DNA from: JBBQXK01 sp052387255
GTDB taxonomy: Bacteria; Pseudomonadota; Alphaproteobacteria; Rhodobacterales; Rhodobacteraceae
Reading direction: 5' to 3'
Length of the DNA stretch: 64,000 nucleotides
NCBI GenBank assembly: GCA_052387255.1
Contig: JBQTJI010000036.1
Coordinates: forward strand, 1-64,000
Shown here in pieces: positions 51,226 to 59,801 of the stretch. Positions within the stretch are counted from its first letter, which is position 1. Each line of letters starts with the position of its first letter. Both the position numbers and the translations under genes were made by a program. The notes beneath the pieces were generated by a model. It was not told the DNA's origin, did no database searches, and saw only the letters and a list, made by a program, of their open reading frames with translations.

Positions 51226-53355
51226 TCAGAACACGAAGTTGTCGATGTCGTTCATCACCGCAACGGTCGTGTCCGCGACGAAGATCGTGTTCTGCTGAAA
51301 GACGATGCGGACATCCGAGCCGACCTGCTGGAATGCGAGTTCCGAAATGTCATTGGCCGCCAGTAGTTCGATGGTGTCCAAGCCTTGCTGGAAGTCCCCG
51401 ATCCGGTCGATGCCTTCGTTGGGATTGAAGACGAACACATCACGCCCCGCGCCGCCGAACAGAAGGTCGCTCTGCCGCCCGCCGATCAGCCGGTCGTTGC
51501 CGTCCAGCCCGTTCAGCGTGTCGTTCCCGACGTTGCCGATCAGGACGTTGCGGAAATTGTCGCCGGTCAGGCTGTCGCTGCCGCCCGAGCCGGTCAGGTT
51601 CTCGACACTGATCGCCGCGACATAGCCGGTTCCGACGGCATTGGGGTCACCGCCGGGTGCGCCGGGGTTCTGCCAGTCGGAGACATTGAGCGAGAACGTC
51701 ACGCCGGTGTCGAAGCCGGTGAAGGCCAGCGTGTCGATGCCCGCATCGCCCTGGATTTCGACACCAAAGTTCGGGTTGAAGGCTGCCACGTTGATCGTGT
51801 CATTGCCATCGCCCAGCACCACGAAGCGTGCCCCGCCGGCACCGAGCGCGACAATGTCGCCACCCCCGCCCGCGTCGACGAAATCGACGCGGCCGGCGGC
51901 TGCGTTGATGCGGTCGTTGCCGCCGCTGGTGACCACCGTCAGCGCACCGCCCGATCCTATGGTGATGGTATCCGCGTCGTTCTGGGTGTTGATGTAATCG
52001 ACAAAGCCCGTGGTCGTGGTGACGATGTTTCGCCCGCCGCCGACCTGTATGGCACCCGTGCCCCCGCTGCCGATGATGATGGCGTCGCGCCCGTCATAGG
52101 CGGTGATCGCGGAGGTCCACTCGTCGCCAGTGACGACGCGGTTGTCGCCGTCGCTGACGTTGATCCAGTTGATCCGGCCACTGGTTATGGTGACGCGGTC
52201 GTTGCCCTCGAAGGTCGTCAACTGGTCGATGCCGCCGCCGTTGACGATGACGGTGTTGGCACCGCTGCCGAGTGCGGCCTGCTGCACGTCGCCGCCGTTC
52301 AGCGTCAGGCGGTCCGCCCCTTCGTTCACCCGAATGCTGCCGACAAAAGCCCCGTTGCCAAGGGTGATCACGTTGTTGCCACCGCCGAGGTACAACTGGT
52401 CGATCTGACCCTGGTTGACGCTGACCGTGTCATTGCCGCTGAAAGCCGTCACGGCCCAGGTCCACTCGCCGTCCAGCGTAAAGAGGTTGTTGCCGCTGCC
52501 CAGCATCAGCGAGTCGACGCGTCCCGTGACAGTCACCGTGTCGTCGTTGTCACCGGTTAGAACCTGCTCGGCGCCACCCGCAACCGTAATGATATCGATG
52601 CCGTTGGAGAAGCCGATGCTGCGCACAAAGGCATCCGCACCGACCGTCACTGTATTGGTGCCGCCATTAGACGTGATCGCACCGTAGAATCCGCCGGTCA
52701 GGTTGACGTGGCTGACGCCGGACCCGAGGCTGAGTTCGTCGCCACCCGAAACGAAGGTGAAGTTGTTGACGTTGCCGTCGCTTCTGATCGCGCCGAAGTT
52801 GCCGCCGTTGTTGATGGTGTTGGTCGATCCTTCCAGGAACGCGAGCGCGCCGATGTATCCGGCACCGCCGTTGATGGTGTTGTCGCTTTCCCGGTCGCCA
52901 CTGCCCAGCCGCATGGCACTCACCTCGCCCGAGCCCATGTTGATGACGTTCAGCCGCCCGTCAGAGGCCATGTAGTTCAGCCGCTGGGTGCCCAGTGTCA
53001 GGTTCAGCGTCCGGTCATCGAACACTTCCAGAAAGCGCACGCGCGTGTCGAACAGGGTGATCACGGCGTCGCCCTGACCGCTGATCTGAAGCCTTTCGAT
53101 CCGGCGAAAGACTCCGTCGTTCGCGTCCGTCAGGTTGATGTCGTAGTCGAAGGGACCGTCGTTGAACAGGTTCAGATACCGGATGCGCCAGGCACCGCCT
53201 GCCAGGTCGGCATTCAGCGTGTTGTCCTCGGCGGGATCCTGGCCGGGATCGATTCCGACCGAAATGTAGTTGATGTTCGCGTCCGACCAGTTGCCCGTCG
53301 ATCCGAAGGCGTTGAAGGATGTGATGCCGTCGAGCGTGATGTTCTGCGTGGCCAT
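51226..53355 (-). CDS. Large secreted solenoid-repeat protein with C-terminal RTX block
   Basis: A 709-residue protein with no signal peptide and no enzymatic domain. From about residue 190 to 510 it consists of tandem 19-residue units of the form G-x-(N/D)-x-V-x-I-x-x-G-x-(V/I)-x-x-(I/L)-x-(V/L), such as GNDTVSVNQGQIDQLYLGG and GNDRVTITSGRINWINVSD, which predicts a regular beta-solenoid. Four to five classical RTX nonapeptides (LNGLDGNDRLIGG, LLFGGAGRD) follow near 600-650, and then a type I secretion end (QGLDTIELLA). It is probably exported and calcium-stabilised; a matrix or surface function is only a guess. Confidence 0.8.
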   Translation of the reverse strand: MATQNITLDGITSFNAFGSTGNWSDANINYISVGIDPGQDPAEDNTLNADLAGGAWRIRYLNLFNDGPFDYDINLTDANDGVFRRIERLQISGQGDAVITLFDTRVRFLEVFDDRTLNLTLGTQRLNYMASDGRLNVINMGSGEVSAMRLGSGDRESDNTINGGAGYIGALAFLEGSTNTINNGGNFGAIRSDGNVNNFTFVSGGDELSLGSGVSHVNLTGGFYGAITSNGGTNTVTVGADAFVRSIGFSNGIDIITVAGGAEQVLTGDNDDTVTVTGRVDSLMLGSGNNLFTLDGEWTWAVTAFSGNDTVSVNQGQIDQLYLGGGNNVITLGNGAFVGSIRVNEGADRLTLNGGDVQQAALGSGANTVIVNGGGIDQLTTFEGNDRVTITSGRINWINVSDGDNRVVTGDEWTSAITAYDGRDAIIIGSGGTGAIQVGGGRNIVTTTTGFVDYINTQNDADTITIGSGGALTVVTSGGNDRINAAAGRVDFVDAGGGGDIVALGAGGARFVVLGDGNDTINVAAFNPNFGVEIQGDAGIDTLAFTGFDTGVTFSLNVSDWQNPGAPGGDPNAVGTGYVAAISVENLTGSGGSDSLTGDNFRNVLIGNVGNDTLNGLDGNDRLIGGRQSDLLFGGAGRDVFVFNPNEGIDRIGDFQQGLDTIELLAANDISELAFQQVGSDVRIVFQQNTIFVADTTVAVMNDIDNFVF

Positions 53356-53555
53356 GGAAGTCCTCCTGTTGCGATTCGGTCCTGTGGCGATGGTTGTCCA
53401 GAATCGCGGATCAAAGAACAGTTTTGACCAAGGCCTTCAGATTTTGCGCAGAATTCACGGAAGCGGCAGGGGGCTTGCAACCGCCAGTCGTTGCCGCTAT
53501 GACCAACCTCGACAGCGTCTCCGGCCTCCACCCCCGGCGACACCGAACCGAAGGA

Positions 53556-53578
53556 ACGGGCCGCTGCGGCCCGTTTTG
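53556..53578 (+). terminator. Terminator or attenuator in front of rimP
   Basis: AACGGGCCG and CGGCCCGTT form a 9-bp stem with a 3-nt loop, followed by TT and a later T-run (GCATTTTT). It lies 30 bp before the rimP ATG with no plus-strand gene ending nearby, so it is best read as an attenuator in the rimP-nusA leader rather than the end of another gene. rimP leaders with such terminators are known in proteobacteria. The remaining bases between 53356 and 53555 show no gene. Confidence 0.6.
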
Positions 53579-53607
53579 CATTTTTGCTGCCCCTTTCTGG
53601 AACACCC

Positions 53608-54210
53608 ATGTCCGACCTGATCGCCAAGACCGCCATCGACCGCCGCCTGGCCGACATTGTCGGGCCGGTGATCGAGGGGCTGGGGTTCGAGCTGGTGCGG
53701 ATCCGGTTGATGGGGGGCAAGACGCGGACCTTGCAGATCATGGCGGACCGGCCCGATGGCGGGATCGGGGTGGACGAATGCGGAGACATCAGCATCGCGG
53801 TGTCCGCCGTGCTGGATGTCGAGGATCCGGTCGAGGACAATTATATCCTTGAGGTGTCGTCGCCCGGCATCGACCGTCCGCTGACGCGGCTCAAGGACTT
53901 CGATGCCTGGAAGGGCTGGGAAGCGCGGATCGAGACGACCGAACTGATCGACGGGCGGCGGCGGTTCAAGGGCACGCTGGCGGGGACCGAGGGCGAGGAA
54001 GTGCTGATCGACCTGGAGGAGGGCACCGGGACGGTGACCATCGGGTTGCGGTTCGACTGGCTGTCGGACGCGAAACTGATCCTGACTGAAGAACTGATCG
54101 CCGAAATGCTGCGCCAGAAGAAAGTCGCCGAACCCGAACCCGGACAGTTCGACGAGATCGACGAAACCGAGGACGGCGACGAGACCGAAGCCGAACCGAC
54201 CAAACACTAA
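53608..54210 (+). CDS. rimP: Ribosome maturation factor RimP
   Basis: A 200-residue RimP required for 30S subunit maturation. The N-terminal alpha/beta domain shows VGPVIEGLGFELVRIRL and ECGDISIAVSAVLDVEDPV, with the family motif YILEVSSPGIDRPLT, followed by the C-terminal SH3-like domain. The C-terminus is extended and strongly acidic. It starts the conserved rimP-nusA-ylxR-infB operon. Confidence 0.96.
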   Translation: MSDLIAKTAIDRRLADIVGPVIEGLGFELVRIRLMGGKTRTLQIMADRPDGGIGVDECGDISIAVSAVLDVEDPVEDNYILEVSSPGIDRPLTRLKDFDAWKGWEARIETTELIDGRRRFKGTLAGTEGEEVLIDLEEGTGTVTIGLRFDWLSDAKLILTEELIAEMLRQKKVAEPEPGQFDEIDETEDGDETEAEPTKH

Positions 54211-54222
54211 GGGGAGCGACCG

Positions 54223-55818
54223 ATGGCCATCACCTCTGCCAACCAGCTTGAGCTTCTGCAGACCGCAGAGGCGGTGGCGCGGGAAAAGATGATCGACCCG
54301 GACCTGGTGATCCAGGCGATGGAGGAATCGCTCGCCCGCGCGGCCAAGTCGCGTTACGGCAGCGAACTCGACATCCGGGTGAAGATCGACCGCAAGACGG
54401 GCCGCGCGACCTTTGCCCGCATCCGCACGGTGGTCGAGGATGACCTGCTGGAAAACCACCATGCGCAGCTGACGGTGGGCCAAGCCAAGGCGTTCCTGCC
54501 CGATCCGCAGATCGGCAACGAGGTGATCGACGAGGTCCCCCCGGTCGACTTGGGCCGCATTGCCGCCCAAAGTGCCAAGCAGGTGATCCTGCAGAAGGTG
54601 CGCGAGGCCGAGCGCGACCGGCAGTTCGAGGAATTCAAGGACCGCAAGGGCACGATCATCAACGGCCAGGTCAAGCGCGAGGAATACGGCAACATCATCG
54701 TGGATATCGGCCGCGGCGAGGCGATCCTGCGCCGGAACGAGAAGATCGGCCGCGAAAGCTATCGCCCGAACGACCGCATCCGCTGCTACATCAAGGATGT
54801 GCGGCGCGAGGCGCGAGGGCCGCAGGTGTTCCTGTCGCGCACCGACCCGCAGTTCATGGCCGAGCTTTTCAAGATGGAAGTGCCGGAAATCTACGACGGC
54901 ATCATCGAGATCAAGGCCGTGGCGCGCGACCCCGGCAGCCGGGCGAAGATCGCGGTGATCTCCTATGACAACTCGATCGACCCCGTGGGGGCCTGCGTCG
55001 GCATGCGCGGTTCCCGTGTGCAGGCGGTGGTGAACGAGTTGCAGGGCGAGAAGATCGACATCATCCCGTGGAATGCCGACATCGCGACGTTCCTGGTCAA
55101 CGCGCTGCAGCCGGCCGAGGTGTCGAAGGTCGTGTTCGACGAAGAGGGTGGCAAGATCGAGGTGGTGGTGCCGGACGAACAGCAATCGCTGGCCATCGGG
55201 CGGCGCGGGCAGAACGTGCGTCTGGCGTCGCAGCTGACCGGCCTCGACATCGACATCATGACCGAAGCCGACGAATCCGCCCGCCGCCAGGCCGAGTTCG
55301 CCGAACGGACCAAGCTGTTCATGGACACGCTGGATATCGACGAGATGATGGCGCAGTTGCTGGTGGCCGAGGGCTTCACCAACCTGGAAGAGGTGGCCTA
55401 TGTCGAACTGGACGAACTTCTGTCCATCGACGGTTTCGACGAGGGCACGGCGGGCGAATTGCAGGCCCGCGCCAAGGACTATCTGGAAGAGCAGAGCCGC
55501 AAGGCGCTGGAAACCGCCCGCGCCCTGGGGGTCGAGGACAGCCTGGTGAACTTCGAAGGGCTGACGCCCCAGATGCTCGAGGCGCTTGCCAAGGACGGGA
55601 TCAAGACGCTGGAGGATTTCGCGACCTGCGCCGACTGGGAACTGGCCGGTGGCTGGACCACCGAGAACGGGCAGCGCAAGAAGGACACCGGCGTGCTGGA
55701 ACCCTTCGAGATGAGCCTGGAAGAGGCGCAGCACCTGGTGATGACGGCGCGGGTGATGCTGGGCTGGGTCGACCCGACCGAGATGGAGCCTGCCGAAGCC
55801 GAAGAGGAGCAGGCCTGA
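54223..55818 (+). CDS. nusA: Transcription termination/antitermination factor NusA
   Basis: A 531-residue NusA. Domains in order are the N-terminal RNA-polymerase-binding domain, an S1 domain (INGQVKREEYGNIIVDIGRG), two KH domains (GACVGMRGSRVQAVVNELQG and AIGRRGQNVRLASQL) and C-terminal acidic helix-hairpin-helix repeats. It controls pausing, termination and antitermination. GGGGAGCGACCG precedes the start, 12 bp after rimP. Confidence 0.97.
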   Translation: MAITSANQLELLQTAEAVAREKMIDPDLVIQAMEESLARAAKSRYGSELDIRVKIDRKTGRATFARIRTVVEDDLLENHHAQLTVGQAKAFLPDPQIGNEVIDEVPPVDLGRIAAQSAKQVILQKVREAERDRQFEEFKDRKGTIINGQVKREEYGNIIVDIGRGEAILRRNEKIGRESYRPNDRIRCYIKDVRREARGPQVFLSRTDPQFMAELFKMEVPEIYDGIIEIKAVARDPGSRAKIAVISYDNSIDPVGACVGMRGSRVQAVVNELQGEKIDIIPWNADIATFLVNALQPAEVSKVVFDEEGGKIEVVVPDEQQSLAIGRRGQNVRLASQLTGLDIDIMTEADESARRQAEFAERTKLFMDTLDIDEMMAQLLVAEGFTNLEEVAYVELDELLSIDGFDEGTAGELQARAKDYLEEQSRKALETARALGVEDSLVNFEGLTPQMLEALAKDGIKTLEDFATCADWELAGGWTTENGQRKKDTGVLEPFEMSLEEAQHLVMTARVMLGWVDPTEMEPAEAEEEQA

Positions 55819-55836
55819 CGGCCTGAACCAGACACG

Positions 55837-56487
55837 ATGACGCGCGGCGGACGGGACAAGAACCACGACGACCCCGAACGCCGCTGCATCGCGACGGGCG
55901 AAAGCCAGCCCAAGGCAGGGCTGGTCCGGTTCGTGGTCGGCCCGGAGCAACAGGTCGTGCCCGATCTGCTGAACCGCCTGCCGGGGCGGGGCATCTATGT
56001 GTCGGCCGACCGGGCGGCCATCGACAAGGCGGCGAAGAAGGGTCTGTTCGCCCGCGCCGCCAAGGCGTCGGTCAAGGTGCCCGACGGTCTGGCCGACATG
56101 GTCGAGGCCGGGCTGGCCCGGCGGGTGACCGACCTGATCTCGATGGCGCGCAAGGCGGGCGATGCGGTGACCGGGTACGAAAAGGTCAAGGACTGGCTGA
56201 CCAAGGGGCAGGCGGCGGTGCTGATCCAGGCCAGCGACGGGTCGGAACGCGGCAAGTCGAAGCTCCACGCGCCGGGCGGCCCAGCGACCTTTGTCGGCTG
56301 TTTGACCGCGCTGGAATTGGGTTTGTCCTTCGGGCGGGAACATGCAATACACGCCGCGCTTGCGGCTGGTGGACTCACCCGGCGTGTTGTAGAGGAAGCG
56401 GCAAGACTTGCAGGAATGCGCCCCTTGGCGCAGGGACTGCGGATCGGTGGCGAGACCACCGGAGAGGATACGAAGCTTGATGACTGA
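55837..56487 (+). CDS. ylxR: YlxR-domain plus L7Ae-like RNA-binding protein
   Basis: A 216-residue protein. The N-terminal DUF448/YlxR domain is identified by RRCIATGESQPKAGLVRFVV and the GRGIYVSADRAAID loop; residues from about 90 form an L7Ae/L30e-type RNA-binding fold (DLISMARKAGDAVTGYEKVK). The two-domain form between nusA and infB is usual in alphaproteobacteria. YlxR-family proteins have been linked to RNase P in Firmicutes; the role here is not established. Its end overlaps infB by 8 bp. Confidence 0.9.
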   Translation: MTRGGRDKNHDDPERRCIATGESQPKAGLVRFVVGPEQQVVPDLLNRLPGRGIYVSADRAAIDKAAKKGLFARAAKASVKVPDGLADMVEAGLARRVTDLISMARKAGDAVTGYEKVKDWLTKGQAAVLIQASDGSERGKSKLHAPGGPATFVGCLTALELGLSFGREHAIHAALAAGGLTRRVVEEAARLAGMRPLAQGLRIGGETTGEDTKLDD

Positions 56488-59005
56488 TACCGACGGCAAG
56501 AAACCCCTCGGCCTTGGCGGCAGTGCGCCGCGTCCCGGACAGGTGAAGCAGAGCTTCAGCCATGGCCGGACCAAAAGCGTCGTGGTCGAAACCAAGCGCA
56601 AGCGCGTGGTCGTGCCGCAGAAACCCGGCACCCCTGGTGCCCCCGCGACCGGCGTGCCCGCGTCGCACCTTGGCGATCCGGCCAAGCGACCGGCCGGGAT
56701 CTCCGATGCCGAGATGGAACGCCGCCTGGCCGCCCTGCGCGCCGCCAAGGCCCGCGAGGTGGAAGACAACGCCCGCCGCGCCGAGGACGAGCGTACCCGC
56801 GAGGAAGAGCGTCAGCGCAAGCGCGAAGAGATCGACGCCCGCGAACGCGAGGAACGCGAACGCGACGCCGCGCTGAAGGCCAAGGCCGAAGAAGAGGCTG
56901 CCGCCGTCAAGGCCGCCGCAGATGCCGCCGCCCGCAAGGCCGACGAGGCCAAGAAACCGGCGGCGCCTGCCGCTGCCACGCCCGCCGCCACCGAAGAGGC
57001 ACGCGGCCCCGCCGGGGCCAAGCCCGGCCTGTCCCCGCGCAAGACCGACCGCGAGCGTGACGCCCGCGAGGCCGAGCGCGAGCGCGGCAAGAAGGGTGAC
57101 GAGGTTCGCCGCACCGGCAAGCTGACCCTGAACGAGGCTCTGGCCGGCGAAGGCGGGCGCACGCGCAGCCTGGCCGCGATGAAGCGCAAGCAGGAAAAGG
57201 CGCGCGCCAAGGCCATGGGCTTTGCCGCCAAGCCTGAAAAGCAGGTGCGCGACGTGCAACTGCCCGAGGTCATCCTCGTCAGCGAACTGGCCAACCGGAT
57301 GGCCGAGCGCGCGGGGGACGTGGTCAAGTCGCTCATGAAGATGGGCATGATGGTCACGGTCAACCAGTCGATCGACGCCGACACGGCGGAACTGGTGATC
57401 GAGGAATTCGGCCACCGCGCCGTGCGGGTGTCGGACGCCGACGTGGAACAGGTCATCGACACGGTGCAGGACCGCGCCGAAAACCTGTCGCCGCGTCCGC
57501 CCATCGTCACCATCATGGGCCATGTCGACCACGGCAAGACCAGCCTGCTGGACGCGATCCGCAAGACGTCCGTGGTCAAGGGCGAGGCCGGCGGCATCAC
57601 CCAGCACATCGGCGCCTATCAGGTGACGACCGAGAACGGGTCGAAGCTGACCTTCCTCGACACGCCCGGCCACGCGGCGTTCACGTCGATGCGGGCGCGG
57701 GGGGCACAGGTCACGGATATCGTGGTGCTGGTGGTCGCGGCGGATGATGCCGTGATGCCCCAGACCATCGAGGCGATCAACCACGCCCGCGCGGCGAAGG
57801 TGCCGATGATCGTGGCGATCAACAAGATCGACAAATACGACGCCGACCCGAACAAGGTGCGCACCGACCTCTTGCAGCATGAAGTCGTGGTCGAGGCGAT
57901 GTCGGGCGAAGTGCAGGATGTCGAGGTTTCGGCCAAGACCGGGCAGGGCCTGGATACGCTGCTCGAGGCAATTGCGCTGCAGGCCGAGATTCTGGAACTG
58001 CGCGCCAACCCGGCCCGCCAGGCGGCGGGCGCGGTGATCGAGGCCAAGCTGGACGTGGGCCGCGGGCCCGTGGCCACCGTGCTGGTCCAGCACGGCACCC
58101 TGCGCAAGGGCGACATCTTTGTCGTGGGCGAGCAGTGGGGCAAGGTCCGCGCGCTGATCAACGACAAGGGCGAGACGGTGACCGAGGCCGGGCCTTCGGT
58201 GCCGGTCGAGGTGCTGGGCCTGTCGGGCACGCCGTCGGCGGGCGACACGCTGAATGTGGTCGAGACCGAGGCACAGGCGCGCGAGATCGCCGACTACCGC
58301 GAAAAGGCCGCGCGCGACAAGCGGGCGGCGGCGGGGGCGGCGACGACCCTGGAACAGCTGATGGCCAAGGCCAAGGCCGACCAGTCGGTCACCGAACTGC
58401 CCGTGCTGGTCAAGGCCGACGTGCAGGGCAGCGCCGAGGCCATCGTGCAGGCGCTGGAAAAGGTCGGCAACGACGAGGTCCGCGTGCGCGTGCTGCATTC
58501 GGGCGTGGGGGCGATCACCGACAGCGACGTCGGCCTGGCCGAGGCGTCGAACGCGCCGATCATCGGGTTCAACGTCCGCGCCAATGCCTCTGCCCGCCAG
58601 TCGGCACAGCAGCGCGGGGTCGAGTTGCGCTATTACTCGATCATCTATGACCTGGTGGATGACATCAAGGCAGCGGCCTCGGGCCTGCTCAAGGCCGAGG
58701 TGCGCGAGAACTTCATCGGCTATGCGCGCATCCTCGAGGTGTTCAAGATCACCGGCATCGGCAACGTCGCGGGCTGTCTGGTTACCGAGGGCGTCGCGCG
58801 CCGGTCTGCGGGCGTTCGCCTGCTGCGCGACAGCGTGGTGATCCACGAAGGCACGCTCAAGACCCTGAAGCGGTTCAAGGACGAGGTGAAGGAAGTCATC
58901 TCGGGCCAGGAATGCGGCATGGCGTTCGAACGCTATGAGGATGTCCGCCAGGGCGACATCATCGAAATCTTCGAGCGCGAGGAAATTCAGCGCAAGCTGA
59001 TGTGA
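56480..59005 (+). CDS. infB: Translation initiation factor IF-2
   Basis: An 841-residue IF-2. An alphaproteobacterial-type N-terminal region with a long charged Ala/Arg/Glu helix (about residues 75-170) precedes the GTPase domain, whose G1 motif GHVDHGKT lies at 347-354 and G3/G4 in DTPGHAAF and NKID. Domains II, III and the fMet-tRNA-binding C2 domain follow. It delivers initiator tRNA and promotes subunit joining. The ATG overlaps the ylxR end. Confidence 0.97.
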   Translation: MTDTDGKKPLGLGGSAPRPGQVKQSFSHGRTKSVVVETKRKRVVVPQKPGTPGAPATGVPASHLGDPAKRPAGISDAEMERRLAALRAAKAREVEDNARRAEDERTREEERQRKREEIDAREREERERDAALKAKAEEEAAAVKAAADAAARKADEAKKPAAPAAATPAATEEARGPAGAKPGLSPRKTDRERDAREAERERGKKGDEVRRTGKLTLNEALAGEGGRTRSLAAMKRKQEKARAKAMGFAAKPEKQVRDVQLPEVILVSELANRMAERAGDVVKSLMKMGMMVTVNQSIDADTAELVIEEFGHRAVRVSDADVEQVIDTVQDRAENLSPRPPIVTIMGHVDHGKTSLLDAIRKTSVVKGEAGGITQHIGAYQVTTENGSKLTFLDTPGHAAFTSMRARGAQVTDIVVLVVAADDAVMPQTIEAINHARAAKVPMIVAINKIDKYDADPNKVRTDLLQHEVVVEAMSGEVQDVEVSAKTGQGLDTLLEAIALQAEILELRANPARQAAGAVIEAKLDVGRGPVATVLVQHGTLRKGDIFVVGEQWGKVRALINDKGETVTEAGPSVPVEVLGLSGTPSAGDTLNVVETEAQAREIADYREKAARDKRAAAGAATTLEQLMAKAKADQSVTELPVLVKADVQGSAEAIVQALEKVGNDEVRVRVLHSGVGAITDSDVGLAEASNAPIIGFNVRANASARQSAQQRGVELRYYSIIYDLVDDIKAAASGLLKAEVRENFIGYARILEVFKITGIGNVAGCLVTEGVARRSAGVRLLRDSVVIHEGTLKTLKRFKDEVKEVISGQECGMAFERYEDVRQGDIIEIFEREEIQRKLM

Positions 59006-59007
59006 TC

Positions 59008-59055
59008 AAGCGGAAATCAGGCAAGGGCCGGGCCGATGGTCCGGCCTTCCCGCTT
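59008..59055. terminator. Hairpin between infB and a convergent small gene
   Basis: GGCCGG (59025-59030) pairs with CCGGCC (59040-59045); flanking AAGCGG and CCGCTT can extend it with internal loops. It lies right after the infB stop and could terminate both convergent transcripts. No long T-tract is seen. Confidence 0.4.
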
Positions 59056-59062
59056 GTGTGGG

Positions 59063-59212
59063 TCAGGCCTTGACGACCTGCCGGGCCGGGGTGACCGGAT
59101 AGCCGGTGAAGGTCTTTTCATCGACCCGAACGATGATCTTGCCATCGGCCTGTTGCCCGACAAGCAAGCCTTGCACCGACACGCAACTGCCAAGCGAGAT
59201 GGTTCTGAGCAC
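59063..59212 (-). CDS. Small conserved-looking protein convergent with infB
   Basis: A 49-residue frame (GTG start) reading VLRTISLGSCVSVQGLLVGQ, then QADGKIIVRVDEKTFTGYPV and a short basic tail. The alternation of hydrophobic and polar residues suggests a small all-beta (OB- or SH3-like) fold, and the composition is that of real coding sequence. A G6 stretch precedes the start. No family name can be given. It fills most of the gap between infB and mutT. Confidence 0.5.
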   Translation of the reverse strand: MLRTISLGSCVSVQGLLVGQQADGKIIVRVDEKTFTGYPVTPARQVVKA

Positions 59213-59319
59213 GACGACAATCCCCCCTATGATCGTCTGTCAATGCAAGGTATCTCAACAACGCCACAAATCCATCATTATTCCTTCACGACGGGAACAA
59301 TTTTTGGGCAGCGTGCGAA

Positions 59320-59718
59320 TCACAACCAGTCGCGCAGGACCGGAATCAGCGGCAGGTCGGCAGGGGGCATGGCATAGTCGCGCAGGCGGTCGGGGCGCAC
59401 CCAGGCCAGATCCTGCCCCTCGCGCGAGGTGACGATGCCGTCCCATTTGCGACAGGCGAACAGCGGCATCAGCAGGTGGAAATCGGGGTAGGCGTGGCTG
59501 GCAAAGGTCAGGGGGGCAAGGCAGCTTCTCCAGGTCTCGATCCCCAGTTCCTCGTGCAGTTCGCGGATCAGGGCGGCCTCGGGCGTCTCGCCGGGTTCAA
59601 CCTTGCCGCCGGGAAATTCCCACAAGCCCGCCATGGACTTGCCCGCCGACCGCTGCGCCAGAAGGACACGCCCGTCACGGTCGATCAGAGCCACGGCAGA
59701 GACAAGGATCAGGCGCAA
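59320..59718 (-). CDS. mutT: 8-oxo-dGTP diphosphatase (MutT-type Nudix hydrolase)
   Basis: A 132-residue Nudix enzyme with a perfect Nudix box (GGKVEPGETPEAALIRELHE then ELGI) and the MutT-like GLWEFPGG lead-in. It removes oxidised dGTP from the nucleotide pool. A TTG codon is the most likely start because it gives MRLILVSAVALID, a normal MutT N-terminus, and no ATG lies nearby upstream. It follows argJ on the same strand with an 83-bp gap containing a dispersed repeat. Confidence 0.9.
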   Translation of the reverse strand: MRLILVSAVALIDRDGRVLLAQRSAGKSMAGLWEFPGGKVEPGETPEAALIRELHEELGIETWRSCLAPLTFASHAYPDFHLLMPLFACRKWDGIVTSREGQDLAWVRPDRLRDYAMPPADLPLIPVLRDWL

Positions 59719-59746
59719 TCAGGTGGGCCTTGCGTTGACGGCAAGG

Positions 59747-59800
59747 CCGGGGGGTTTCACACCCCCCGGACCCCCCGTGGGATACTTGGGGACAGATGAA
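59747..59800 (+). repeat. Dispersed intergenic repeat, copy B
   Basis: A G6/C6 hairpin followed by ACCCCCCGTGGGATA, matching copy A at 20803-20855 in 35 of 36 positions. It lies between argJ and mutT. The two copies lie in the same orientation 39 kb apart. Confidence 0.75.
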
Positions 59801-59801
59801 A

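Noticed and set aside
53497..56769. Very long open frame on the minus strand opposite rimP, nusA and ylxR
   Set aside because: It lies entirely opposite three certain genes, has the His/Arg/Asp-rich composition of antisense frames in high-GC DNA and shows no domain.
56375..58846. Long minus-strand open frame opposite infB
   Set aside because: An antisense shadow of IF-2, with long Leu/Gly/Arg/His runs and no recognisable motif.
59230..59330. A start MIVCQCK resembling bacterioferritin-associated ferredoxin
   Set aside because: The similarity stops after seven residues, the later cysteines are missing and the frame runs into mutT antisense.
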